This document shows, piece by piece, positions 7,275 through 15,143 of a stretch of DNA of 15,263 nt. Numbering within the stretch: the stretch's first letter is position 1; each line of letters begins with the position of its first letter. Below the pieces are notes generated by a model. It saw nothing but the letters and a program-made list of their open reading frames with translations. It made no database searches and was not told the DNA's origin. A program made the position numbers and the translations under genes. The DNA is taken from assembly GCF_938030685.1 (NCBI RefSeq), contig NZ_CALHHX010000210.1, positions 1 through 15,263 on the forward strand, in the 5' to 3' direction. Origin of the DNA: an uncultured Campylobacter sp. (GTDB lineage: Bacteria; Campylobacterota; Campylobacteria; Campylobacterales; Campylobacteraceae).

Positions 7275-7777
7275 AAAAGCCCTGCGCCTTTTATTTTCTG
7301 CGAGCGATCCGCCGCGTAGAACCTATTCCCGCCTACTACTTTGCCGCCCTCGATTTTGCCGCCCTTTACGTCGTATTTCCAGATCGGTGCGGCCGCCTTG
7401 AAATCCTCCACAAACTCGTTTATTAGCGCCAGAGCGACCTTGCGCTGCGGGCTTACGACGCCTGCGACGTAGGAGCTTTCGTGGATCGGCACATCCCCGT
7501 TTGCATGTGCAAAAAGCACGAATGCGCCCTGTGCTGCGGCCTTTTGCTGCCACGCTTCAAACCACGTCCGCAAAATCGGCTCGTATATATCGAAGCTCAG
7601 CGCGCAGATGCCGCCCTCTTCGCGCACGATACCTACGAAGGTGATGAACGCGCCGCAATTTGCGTCTTTAAATTTAGCGTACCAGCGCGATAAAATCGCA
7701 TCTACGTCCAAGCCACCCTCATAAATTTCGGGCTTAGTCCCGCTTAAAATTTCTTGGTTAAATTTAGCCTCGCTCAT
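7268..7777 (-). CDS. moaE: Molybdopterin synthase catalytic (large) subunit MoaE
   Basis: MoaE (169 residues) transfers sulfur from the MoaD C-terminus to precursor Z (cPMP), giving the dithiolene of molybdopterin in the cytoplasm. Recognisable blocks are GAFITFVGIVRE (42-53, R52 corresponding to the conserved arginine) and GDVPIHESSYVAGVVSPQRK (94-113). In VEDFKAAAPIWKYD (123-136) the two conserved catalytic lysines are K127 and K134. Position 111 is Q, where many family members carry the H of an HR pair. A glycine/lysine-rich tail (GGKIEGGKVVGGN) extends the C-terminus slightly. The start is secured by a full AGGAGG 5 nt upstream. It lies 15 nt after moaD, with which it clearly forms an operon, and its cofactor is needed by formate dehydrogenase, whose membrane subunit is encoded nearby. 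Confidence 0.94.
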   Translation of the reverse strand: MSEAKFNQEILSGTKPEIYEGGLDVDAILSRWYAKFKDANCGAFITFVGIVREEGGICALSFDIYEPILRTWFEAWQQKAAAQGAFVLFAHANGDVPIHESSYVAGVVSPQRKVALALINEFVEDFKAAAPIWKYDVKGGKIEGGKVVGGNRFYAADRSQKIKGAGLLG

Positions 7778-7792
7778 CGCCGCCTCCTAAGC

Positions 7793-8014
7793 TTAGCCGC
7801 CGCAAACGGGAGGCAGAAGGCTTACGCGATCGCCGGATTTGAGCGCGAAATTTGCATCATAAACCATCTTATCATTTACCGCTACAGCGCAGTTTGAGAG
7901 CCACTCTCGCAAGCCTTCATCCTTTTGCAGCTCCGCTTTTACCTCTTGCAAGGAGTTTGCGTTTAGGCGCAGGGGCTCGCGCCCGATCGGCCCTAAAAAT
8001 TCTACCTCTACCAT
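7793..8014 (-). CDS. moaD: Molybdopterin synthase sulfur-carrier (small) subunit MoaD
   Basis: MoaD (73 residues) is a ubiquitin-fold protein. It opens with MVEVEFLGPIGREPL, has the loop VNDKMVYDANFALKSGDRVSLLPP and ends in PVCGG. The terminal Gly-Gly is the hallmark: it is adenylated and thiocarboxylated, then donates sulfur in complex with MoaE. The length is normal for the family (about 75-80 residues). AAGGA (complement at 8020-8024) precedes the ATG with suitable spacing. It is the first gene of moaD-moaE and is transcribed away from nspC, from a promoter in the 84-nt divergent gap. Confidence 0.94.
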   Translation of the reverse strand: MVEVEFLGPIGREPLRLNANSLQEVKAELQKDEGLREWLSNCAVAVNDKMVYDANFALKSGDRVSLLPPVCGG

Positions 8015-8040
8015 TTTTGTCCTTTTTTAAAGATTGGGCG

Positions 8041-8046
8041 ATTTTA
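8041..8046 (-). promoter_or_regulatory. Probable -10 box of moaD-moaE
   Basis: Read on the minus strand this is TAAAAT, 27 nt before the moaD ATG, with T-rich sequence (GAATTTTTGG) just upstream. It shares an 84-nt divergent region with the nspC promoter, so the two transcripts start close together. Confidence 0.45.
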
Positions 8047-8068
8047 ACCAAAAATTCATAAAATTTTA

Positions 8069-8074
8069 TATAAT
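8069..8074 (+). promoter_or_regulatory. Probable -10 box of nspC
   Basis: A perfect TATAAT lies 25-28 nt before the nspC start codons, with AAATTTTA upstream in place of a -35 box. GAGGA at 8091-8095 is the ribosome site. It is 3 nt from the first ATG (8099) and 6 nt from the second (8102), which favours 8102 as the main start. Confidence 0.55.
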
Positions 8075-8098
8075 TGCGTAAAAATTTAATGAGGAAAA

Positions 8099-9256
8099 AT
8101 GATGAAAATCGATGAAATTTCGACCCCCGCTTACGTATGCGAGGAGCAAAAACTGGTAAAAAATTTAGAAATTTTACGCGGCGTAGGCGAGCGAAGCGGC
8201 GCAAAAATTCTATGCGCGCTAAAAGGCTTTGCGTTTAGCTTCGCGATGCCTTACGTTGACAGATACCTCTGGGGTGCGACTTGCAGCGGCCTGTACGAGG
8301 CGAAATTTGCCGCAGAGTTTATTAAAAACGGCGAAATCCACACATACTCGCCCGCGTTCAAAGAGGATGATTTGGACGAAATTTTAAAAATTTCAAATCA
8401 CGTCGTGTTCAATAGCGCCGCGCAGTGGCAAAAATACCGCGCAAAAGCGCTCGCTGCGGGAGCATCGTGCGGCTTGCGGCTAAATCCTCAGACCTCCTTC
8501 GCGCCCAAAGACGCTTACAATCCGTGCGGCAGCTTTAGCAGGCTCGGGATGAGCCTTGAAGCGCTGCAGCGGGCGATCTTGCAAGACGGCGATTTTTTGC
8601 GCGGCATCTCGGGGCTACATTTTCACGCGCTGTGCGAAGAGAGCGCTGCGAGCCTAGAGCGGGTACTTGCGGTTTTCGAGGCGAAATTCGGCAAGTATTT
8701 TGACGGCCTAAAGTGGCTAAACTTCGGCGGCGGGCATCATATCACGCGCGCAGGCTACGATGTGGAGCTACTGATAGAGCTGATCAAAAAATTTCGCGAA
8801 AAATACGAGGTCGAAATTTATCTTGAGCCCGGCGAGGCGGTCGGCTGGGAGTGCGGGTATTTGGTCACTAGCGTGCTTGATATCGTAGATAACGGCGCTA
8901 AAATCGCTATTTTAGATGCCTCTTCTGAAGCACACATGCCCGATACCGTGCTGATGCCGTATCGTCCTGCGGTGCGCGGCGAGAGTAAGAGCGGTAAATT
9001 TAGCTATCGTTTCGGCGGAAATACCTGCCTCGCAGGCGACGTCGTGGGGCTTGAGAGCGGACAGCCCGAGTATAAATTTGACGCGCCGCTAAACATCGGC
9101 GATCGGGTGATTTTCGAGGATCAGATCCACTACACGATCGTGAAAAACACGACCTTTAACGGCATCAAGCTGCCCGATCTTGTTCTGGCGGACGAGCGCG
9201 GAGAGGTTTTGGCAATCAAAAAATTCGGCTACGATGAGTACGCGAGGCGAAACTAG
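8099..9256 (+). CDS. nspC: Carboxynorspermidine/carboxyspermidine decarboxylase
   Basis: This PLP-dependent fold-III decarboxylase (385 residues, or 384 from the better spaced second ATG at 8102) removes CO2 from carboxyspermidine or carboxynorspermidine to give the polyamine. Visible sites are the PLP lysine K42 (CALKGF), HFH (174-176), the phosphate-binding GGG (210-212) followed by HHITR, EPGEAVG (243-249), the active-site cysteine C310 in GGNTCLAGD donated across the dimer, and the C-terminal aromatic block near 345-353. As I recall, the homologue in C. jejuni (Cj1515c) lies in the same neighbourhood of moa, fdh and selD genes and makes spermidine by this alternative route. The partner dehydrogenase is not in the window. 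The gene is monocistronic by its own promoter and by a promoter before fdhC. Confidence 0.94.
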   Translation: MMKIDEISTPAYVCEEQKLVKNLEILRGVGERSGAKILCALKGFAFSFAMPYVDRYLWGATCSGLYEAKFAAEFIKNGEIHTYSPAFKEDDLDEILKISNHVVFNSAAQWQKYRAKALAAGASCGLRLNPQTSFAPKDAYNPCGSFSRLGMSLEALQRAILQDGDFLRGISGLHFHALCEESAASLERVLAVFEAKFGKYFDGLKWLNFGGGHHITRAGYDVELLIELIKKFREKYEVEIYLEPGEAVGWECGYLVTSVLDIVDNGAKIAILDASSEAHMPDTVLMPYRPAVRGESKSGKFSYRFGGNTCLAGDVVGLESGQPEYKFDAPLNIGDRVIFEDQIHYTIVKNTTFNGIKLPDLVLADERGEVLAIKKFGYDEYARRN

Positions 9257-9269
9257 CGCCGCGCTTAAT

Positions 9270-9287
9270 GCAAAAATGTAATTTTGC
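9270..9287 (+). terminator. Weak stem-loop after nspC
   Basis: GCAAAA (9270-9275) pairs with TTTTGC (9282-9287) around a 6-nt loop, 14 nt after the nspC stop. It is followed by CTTTG and, further on, a run of T (9299-9305). It is an AU-rich, imperfect candidate for rho-independent termination. Confidence 0.35.
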
Positions 9288-9316
9288 TTTGTAAGAAAAT
9301 TTTTTGCAAAAAATGA

Positions 9317-9322
9317 TATAAT
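9317..9322 (+). promoter_or_regulatory. Probable -10 box of fdhC
   Basis: A perfect TATAAT lies 29 nt before ATG 9352, with a T-run (AATTTTTTGC) upstream as usual for this genus. AAGGA at 9342-9346 is the ribosome site. Confidence 0.6.
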
Positions 9323-9351
9323 CGGCTTAAATTTTATATCTAAGGAAATCC

Positions 9352-10311
9352 ATGAAAAAATTGTTTCTCGCGCTTTTCGCCTGTATTTATGCACAGGCCG
9401 AAGAGAAAAAATACGCCGACATTGTGCAGGGAAATAGCGATGTTTGGGGCAATGCAAGGCTTGAAAACATCGATAGCTACGGCAATGGCTTCGGTCCGAT
9501 TTTTCTGCAATTTCAAGGACATCTGCAAAGCTCGGGCTTTTTTGCGTGGCTGGCGCTGGGTGCGGTTTTGGGCGTAATCATAGCTTTTATTGGGCACTAC
9601 GCGATCATAGGGCCGAAGCACTTCGATCATCACGCGGGCAAGCCGATCTATGCATTTAATAAATTTGAGCGACTATACCATCTTGTAGCGGCCGTGGCAT
9701 GGGCGATCTTGGTTCCGACAGGCTTAATTATGATGTTTGGCGAGGAATTCGGCGGCGGTGCTTTCGTGAGATTTTGTAAAAACGCTCACGGACTGGCTAC
9801 GATAGCGTTTGCGATTGCCGTTGTGCCTATGCTAGTGACATGGTTTTGGCGTATGCTACCGCGAGCTTACGATATCAGATGGATGATGATCGTGGGCGGC
9901 TATTTAAGCAAAAAGAAGCGCGCGATCCCTGCGGGTAAATTTAACGCCGGCCAAAAGGCGTGGTTTTGGGTCGCGACTTTAGGCGGTATAGTGATGATAG
10001 CGACGGGTGCGTCAATGTTTTTCCTAGACTACGATATCCCGGCGATGAGAAGTGCGCTAGGTATGAGTCAGATCGAAATTTTAAGAGCAAGCGCGATTAT
10101 TCATAATTTTTTGGGCGCGATCTGCGCGGTATTTTTGCTTGTGCATATCTATATGGCGGTCTTTGCGATCAGCGGTGCCATCCACTCGATGATCGACGGA
10201 CACAAGCCGGAGGAGGAAGTTTACGTACTTCACCACTATTGGTATCGCGAGCTGTTGGATAAGGGGCAGATCGCCAAATCACAATTTGAGGCGAAATACC
10301 CGCGCTTATAA
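9352..10311 (+). CDS. fdhC: Formate dehydrogenase cytochrome b subunit (gamma)
   Basis: This 319-residue membrane di-heme cytochrome passes electrons from periplasmic formate oxidation to menaquinone. It opens with a signal-like peptide (MKKLFLALFACIYAQAEE), then a periplasmic stretch with GNSDVWGNARLENI. Hydrophobic segments follow at about 63-86, 108-129, 147-167, 202-224 and 249-273. H110, H146, H251 and H265 are the likely heme ligands; the last pair has the 14-residue spacing of the FdnI family (H155/H169), and the first pair is ~36 apart. The tail GHKPEEEVYVLHHYWYRE is typical of FdhC. The catalytic FdhA and iron-sulfur FdhB genes are not next to it; upstream is nspC with its own promoter, downstream yedF-selD. 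A role with another periplasmic dehydrogenase or hydrogenase is possible, but the selenium and molybdenum genes around it favour formate dehydrogenase. Confidence 0.88.
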   Translation: MKKLFLALFACIYAQAEEKKYADIVQGNSDVWGNARLENIDSYGNGFGPIFLQFQGHLQSSGFFAWLALGAVLGVIIAFIGHYAIIGPKHFDHHAGKPIYAFNKFERLYHLVAAVAWAILVPTGLIMMFGEEFGGGAFVRFCKNAHGLATIAFAIAVVPMLVTWFWRMLPRAYDIRWMMIVGGYLSKKKRAIPAGKFNAGQKAWFWVATLGGIVMIATGASMFFLDYDIPAMRSALGMSQIEILRASAIIHNFLGAICAVFLLVHIYMAVFAISGAIHSMIDGHKPEEEVYVLHHYWYRELLDKGQIAKSQFEAKYPRL

Positions 10312-10325
10312 TTTGGGTAAATTTT

Positions 10326-10372
10326 ATGCGGGTCCGCTTGCATGCGGCTCGCATTAGCTTTGAGGTTCAAAG
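10326..10372 (+). promoter_or_regulatory. Tandem hairpins in the fdhC-yedF gap (terminator, attenuator or leader)
   Basis: Hairpin A pairs ATGCGGGTCCGC (10326-10337) with GCGGCTCGCAT (10344-10354) with one bulged T and one G.U pair, closing a 6-nt loop. Hairpin B pairs CTTTGA (10358-10363) with TCAAAG (10367-10372) around GGT and is followed by AATTTTATTTT, then the AAGGA (10384-10388) of yedF. I see no -10 box in this gap. The pair may partially terminate fdhC messages, or shape translation of the yedF-selD unit. Confidence 0.55.
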
Positions 10373-10394
10373 AATTTTATTTTAAGGATTACAT

Positions 10395-10991
10395 ATGCAA
10401 CTAGATTGTCGCAATTTAAATTGCCCGGAGCCGCTTTTGCGCACCAAAAAAGCCCTCGGTGAGCTAAAAATCGCAGAGAGTTTAGAAATTTTAGTAAACG
10501 ATGTAGCGCCACGCGAAAATATAAAGCGCTTTTTGACTAAAAACGGCTTTGAGGCGCAAATTTCACAAGCGGGCGCCGACACTCTCATAAAAACCGTAAA
10601 AACGGACGAGCTGAAAGATGCAAATATCGACGATATTTATTGTGACGTCACGGCGCCAAAAAGAGGCAAGGTGATATTCCTAAGCGAGGAGCAGTGCGGA
10701 AGCGGTCCGATCGGAAAGAGTCTGCTTGCTAAATTTTTAGGCGCGGCGATAAATCTAGACGAAAAACCCGTAAAGGTCATCTGTGTAAACAACGCTGTGC
10801 ACATAACCACCAACCGCGGTCACGAATGCTTTGAGGCGATCAAAAAGCTAAACGAAGCGGGAGCTGAAATTTTAAGCTGCGGAAGCTGTCTAGAGGGCTA
10901 TAAACTGGTCGATAAGCTCGCGATCGGCGAGATTTCAAACGCATACGAAATCATGGATGTCCTATCAAAATACGAAGTAATTAAACTATGA
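10395..10991 (+). CDS. yedF: YedF family selenium-metabolism protein (TusA-like plus DsrE-like domains)
   Basis: The 198-residue protein has two parts. Residues 1-70 form a TusA/SirA-like sulfur-carrier domain with the signature NCPEP and its cysteine C10. Residues ~88-198 form a DsrE-like domain starting KVIFLSEEQCGSG and ending with a second cysteine pair, SCGSC (161-165). This composite architecture is the one found next to selD in selenium-using bacteria and is thought to help in selenium delivery; the exact chemistry is not settled. The start is fixed by AAGGA 6 nt before the ATG. The stop codon overlaps the start of selD (ATGA), so the two proteins are translationally coupled and surely belong to one pathway. 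C. jejuni carries an equivalent pair, as I recall. Confidence 0.9.
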   Translation: MQLDCRNLNCPEPLLRTKKALGELKIAESLEILVNDVAPRENIKRFLTKNGFEAQISQAGADTLIKTVKTDELKDANIDDIYCDVTAPKRGKVIFLSEEQCGSGPIGKSLLAKFLGAAINLDEKPVKVICVNNAVHITTNRGHECFEAIKKLNEAGAEILSCGSCLEGYKLVDKLAIGEISNAYEIMDVLSKYEVIKL

Positions 10992-12010
10992 TCTATAGAG
11001 ATTTTAACCTCACGAAATTTATTGCAGCCGCCGGTTGAGCCGCCAAGCTTGACCCGGCGGGTCTAACCGAAAATCTTGGAAATTTAATCGAGCCTAATGC
11101 AAACCTGCTTTCGTCAATCTGCAGCAACGAAGATGCAAGCGTATTTCGCATAAGCGACGATCTTGCGCTCGTGCAGACACTCGATTTTATCACCCCCTTG
11201 GTGGACGATCCGTTTATTTTCGGGCAGATCGCGGCGGCAAACTCCCTAAGCGACGTATTTGCGATGGGCGGCGAAGTGATAAATGCCCTAAATATCGTGG
11301 GTTTTGACGATTGTCATTTCTCAAACGAAATTTTACGCGAAATTCTGCGCGGCGGTAAAGACAAGATCAAAGAGTGCGGAGGGGCCTTGGTAGGCGGACA
11401 CACCATCTCTACTTCCGAAATTTATTATGGGCTTAGCGTCACTGGGCGCGTGAACCCGCGCAAATTTTGGAGTAATAATACAGCGCGAGAAGGCGACCTG
11501 CTGATCCTAACAAAGCCCCTCGGTACGGGCATTATTGCTACGGCTATTAAGGCAAAATTTCTTAAATTTGAAGAATTTCGCGACGCGATAGAGAGCATGA
11601 TTTTGCTAAATTTTTATGCCGTGGGCGCGCTAGCAGGCTTAAAAATACACGCTGCAACGGACGTGACGGGCTTTGGACTGCTTGGACACGCGCTTGAAAT
11701 GATCAATGAGAGCGTGAGCTTTAAAATTTATCCTAGCAAAATTCCGCTTCTAAAAAGCGCTCTCAGATGCCTTGATGAGGGGCTGATCCCCGCCGGAAGC
11801 TATAAGAATTTAAAATTTATCGCGCCTGGCGTCGATTCCGAGCCGGACATAATGCTTTGCGACGCACAAACCAGCGGCGGACTTCTGCTTGCCGTAGCGG
11901 AAAAGGACGCGGCGCGAGCGCTTGTAAATTTAAAAAACGCAGGCTACGCTAGTAGCGCTATCGTCGGCGAAGTAGTAGGGCACTCCGAACATAAAATTTA
12001 TTTAGTTTAA
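10988..12010 (+). CDS. selD: Selenide, water dikinase; selenocysteine-containing (UGA at codon 17)
   Basis: SelD makes selenophosphate from selenide and ATP for selenocysteine synthesis. Read straight, the frame stops at TGA 11036-11038. Read through, it runs 340 residues (E. coli SelD has 347) and keeps all family features. The TGA is codon 17, the exact place of catalytic Cys17 in E. coli, in the context AAAG-U-AAK, with the essential lysine at K20. Further motifs are VQTLDFITPLVDDPFIFGQIAAANSLSDVFAMGG, GGHTIS and DVTGFGLLGHALEM. An annotation starting at GTG 11171 would lose the active site. The ATG overlaps the yedF stop codon and has no strong ribosome site of its own. A Sec-form SelD is itself a selenoprotein and needs SelA, SelB and SelC, which are not in the window. 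SelD homologues with Sec at this position are known in Campylobacter and Haemophilus. I rate this very sure. Confidence 0.96.
11036..11066 (+). promoter_or_regulatory. Bacterial SECIS-like hairpin after the selD UGA
   Basis: Starting at the UGA, GACCC (11051-11055) pairs perfectly with GGGTC (11059-11063) around loop GGC. UU (11049-11050) can stack on AA (11065-11066) with a bulged U at 11064. The loop begins 17 nt after the UGA with G in the first positions, which fits the published bacterial SECIS rules (16-37 nt, G near the loop start). An alternative fold pairs CCGCC (11040-11044) with GGCGG (11056-11060) around an 11-nt loop. Confidence 0.75.
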
Positions 12011-12048
12011 AATCTTTTTTATTCAGCCCCCTTTAAGCATCGCTCTTG

Positions 12049-12054
12049 TATAAT
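12049..12054 (+). promoter_or_regulatory. Probable -10 box of the rRNA operon
   Basis: CTTGTATAATCAC contains a perfect TATAAT, 38 nt after the selD stop codon and ~520 nt before the 16S. It lies upstream of the 5' arm of the 16S processing helix (12172), as it must if it drives the operon. Other AT-rich candidates in the leader (for example CATAAT near 12353) cannot be excluded as extra promoters. Confidence 0.5.
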
Positions 12055-12505
12055 CACAATTCTGTTTCGCACCGAGCCGAACCTGCTTCCTTAACTCTTA
12101 AGTCCTAGTAGTTTTAGCCTTTTAGCGAACGCGTTTTTTAAAATTTTAACTGTTAAAAACAAATATCTTTAGTCAATCTTTGAAATCTAAACAAGTGATC
12201 GATTGAGCCTATGGATTAAGATTTAGATCGCCGGATCGAATTTAGATTATTTTTTACACCTGTAACGAATATCTAATTAGCATCTAGCTTTAACTAAACC
12301 TAATCCATAAAAACAATGTTACAAAAACATAAAGTTTTTAGATTAAAAACTTCATAATCGTATCTACCTGTATTAAGTATAAAGAGTTTAAATCATAGAT
12401 TAAATTTAAGACGCAGAATAAGATCGTAGCCAAGCTTTGATTTTCAATGCTATCCTTAGAAATTTATGATTTGCGAAAAACTTGTTCTTTTGCAAATCTT
12501 TATAA
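12055..12505 (+). other. rRNA operon leader
   Basis: This non-coding, A/T-rich leader is full of pairing segments. Besides the processing arm at 12172-12208, TATGGATTA (12210-12218) pairs with TAATCCATA (12301-12309). ATTTGC (12470-12475) pairs with GCAAAT (12492-12497), enclosing GTTCTTTTGC (12484-12493), which resembles the boxA antitermination element. I see no protein gene here. Confidence 0.6.
12172..12208 (+). other. 5' arm of the 16S precursor processing helix
   Basis: This arm pairs with 14164-14198 downstream of the 16S. By my base-by-base alignment, about 34 bp form, including three U.G pairs, with one mismatch and a two-nucleotide bulge (12197-12198). Long helices bracketing the 16S are the classic RNase III cleavage sites in bacterial rRNA precursors. 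Confidence 0.85.
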
Positions 12506-12570
12506 CTTTAGGTGGGTGCAGGGAGCGAAAGCTCCCGCTCGCAGTAACGGCTTTGCCGTTGCGAGAAGTA
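12506..12570 (+). repeat. Double-hairpin cassette directly before 16S (copy 1)
   Basis: The order is CTTTAGGTG (12506-12514), hairpin 1 GGGAGC-GAAA-GCTCCC (12521-12536), then hairpin 2. In hairpin 2, CTCGC plus AACGGC (12538-12551, with AGT bulged) pairs with GCCGTT plus GCGAG (12555-12565) around loop TTT. It ends in GCGAGAAGTA, 2 nt from the likely 16S 5' end. The same layout recurs before the 23S at 15070-15136 with different stem bases but paired stems, so the structure rather than the sequence is conserved. Confidence 0.8.
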
Positions 12571-12572
12571 TA

Positions 12573-14086
<1,514 letters not shown>

Positions 14087-14098
14087 TAGAGTACAAAT

Positions 14099-14163
14099 AG
14101 ATATCCTCTCACAAGGTATCTATCATAAAGTCTTAGCGCTAACATATGCTTAGCTCTAAGCAT
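14099..14163 (+). other. Local hairpins just after 16S
   Basis: AGATA-CCT (14099-14107, one bulge) pairs with AGGTATCT (14114-14121). ATGCTTA (14146-14152) pairs with TAAGCAT (14157-14163) around loop GCTC. Both lie between the 16S 3' end and the processing helix and would be removed during maturation. Confidence 0.5.
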
Positions 14164-14198
14164 GCTCAATCGAGCTTGTTTAGGTTTGAGAGATTGAC
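14164..14198 (+). other. 3' arm of the 16S precursor processing helix
   Basis: This is the complement of the leader arm at 12172-12208, beginning GCTCAATCGA and ending GATTGAC. It is followed by a separate hairpin at 14201-14224, where ACAAGATTAAAA pairs with TTTTAGTCTTGT. Together they enclose the whole 16S in one long helix about 80 nt beyond its 3' end. Confidence 0.85.
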
Positions 14199-14279
14199 GG
14201 ACAAGATTAAAATTTTAGTCTTGTATTTTATAAGCTATTTTCCTTAATATATTGAAGTAAGAATTAATTGCTTAATACA

Positions 14280-14403
14280 ATCTATTTTATATTTTTAAAA
14301 TAGATCTGTTTGGATTTTTTTCTTAGACGAGGAAGTTTTAAAAAAATCAAGTAGCGTATTATATATACCTGACGCAGGTTTTTACAAAAACTGACGAGGT
14401 ATA
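14280..14403 (+). other. Spacer hairpins before tRNA-Ala
   Basis: Hairpin 14280-14305 has a perfect 10-bp stem (ATCTATTTTA with TAAAATAGAT, loop TATTTT). A two-tier structure at 14364-14403 has TATACCT pairing with AGGTATA outside and GTTTTT with AAAAAC inside, with CTGACG repeated on both flanks of the inner stem. It ends 21 nt before the tRNA 5' end. Confidence 0.55.
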
Positions 14404-14424
14404 AGGAAAAAGATAAACGAAGAT

Positions 14425-14500
14425 GGGGAATTAGCTCAGCTGGGAGAGCGCCTGCTTTGCACGCAGGAGGTCAGCGGTTCGATCCCGCTATTCTCCACCA
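14425..14500 (+). tRNA. tRNA-Ala (anticodon UGC)
   Basis: A 76-nt cloverleaf with a 7-bp acceptor stem (GGGGAAT with ATTCTCC) that includes the G3.U70 pair, the main alanine identity element. The D arm reads TAGCTCAGCTGGGAGAGC, the anticodon loop CTTTGCACG carries TGC, the T arm reads GCGGTTCGATCCCGC, and the CCA end is encoded. It lies in the 16S-23S spacer and is released from the rRNA transcript. Confidence 0.98.
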
Positions 14501-14520
14501 TAAGATATTTGCGATGTAGA

Positions 14521-14622
14521 TCTAAATAGAGAATTTTAACCAAGCCTAGTTCAAATAGATCAAGATTTATTAAATTTAACAAATTTGATCAAGCTACCAT
14601 AATTTAAAATTTTCTATTTAGG
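14521..14622 (+). other. Long 19-bp helix after tRNA-Ala in the rRNA spacer
   Basis: Bases 14521-14539 (TCTAAATAGA GAATTTTAA) pair with 14604-14622 over 19 consecutive positions, two of them G.U. The loop itself folds through GATCAA and TTGATC. A helix this long 20 nt after the tRNA CCA end is a plausible double-strand RNase site separating the tRNA from the pre-23S RNA. A boxA-like GTTCTTTAAAG follows at 14635-14645. Confidence 0.7.
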
Positions 14623-14645
14623 TTTACCCTAAACGTTCTTTAAAG

Positions 14646-15069
14646 TACCATTGTTAAAGTCACAATCAAGTTTTAATAAAACAATTTTACAGGACTTGTT
14701 AAAGCTTTGATTATTCGAAGTGATGCCAAGCCTTTAGCTTTTTATGTTATCCAAAGCTAAAAGCTAAGATCAATACACGCTTATAGAGCTTAACTTACTT
14801 TATAAGTTTGATCTCTTTCCGTCTTAATTCGAGTTAATCAAATACTATAGAATAAATTTAACGCTTCGGTTTTAAAGATAGGGCATATTTAAAAGCTCTT
14901 ATCTGTAAATCAACCGCTTAGTTAGATCGGTTTTATCTTTAGCAAGGAAGTAATGCGAATTAGAATATATAAATAAATCTAATAACTTCTTTACCGATTA
15001 TGACCCGAAATAAAGCTTTAGAATTTGCTTTAATGGAAATTTTACGGCAACGCCGAAAGCGTTGCTGTG
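14646..15069 (+). other. Distal 16S-23S spacer without a tRNA-Ile gene
   Basis: About 420 nt of A/T-rich spacer. I looked for a second tRNA and found no cloverleaf, no GTTCGA-type T loop and no encoded CCA context. A perfect hairpin GCAACGC-CGAAA-GCGTTGC sits at 15047-15065, just before the pre-23S cassette. Sequences that would pair with the 3' flank of 23S should lie here, but that flank is outside the window. Confidence 0.6.
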
Positions 15070-15136
15070 CTTTAGGTGAGGTGGGGGAGCGCTTGCGCTC
15101 CCCGTCGGAGCAAGAGCTTTGCTCTTGCGAGAAGTA
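15070..15136 (+). repeat. Double-hairpin cassette directly before 23S (copy 2)
   Basis: CTTTAGGTG (15070-15078) is followed by hairpin 1, GGGGAGCGC-TT-GCGCTCCCC (15084-15103). Hairpin 2 follows, GCAAGAGC-TTT-GCTCTTGC (15110-15128), then GCGAGAAGTA (15127-15136), ending about 7 nt before the 23S 5' end. It matches copy 1 before the 16S in order, spacing, constant blocks and loops, while the stem bases differ in a compensated way. Confidence 0.8.
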
Positions 15137-15143
15137 CTAAAAA

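Noticed and set aside
11036..11038. selD as a pseudogene broken by TGA
   Set aside because: The TGA is exactly the catalytic codon 17, the frame is intact on both sides, K20 follows, and a SECIS-like hairpin lies at the right distance.
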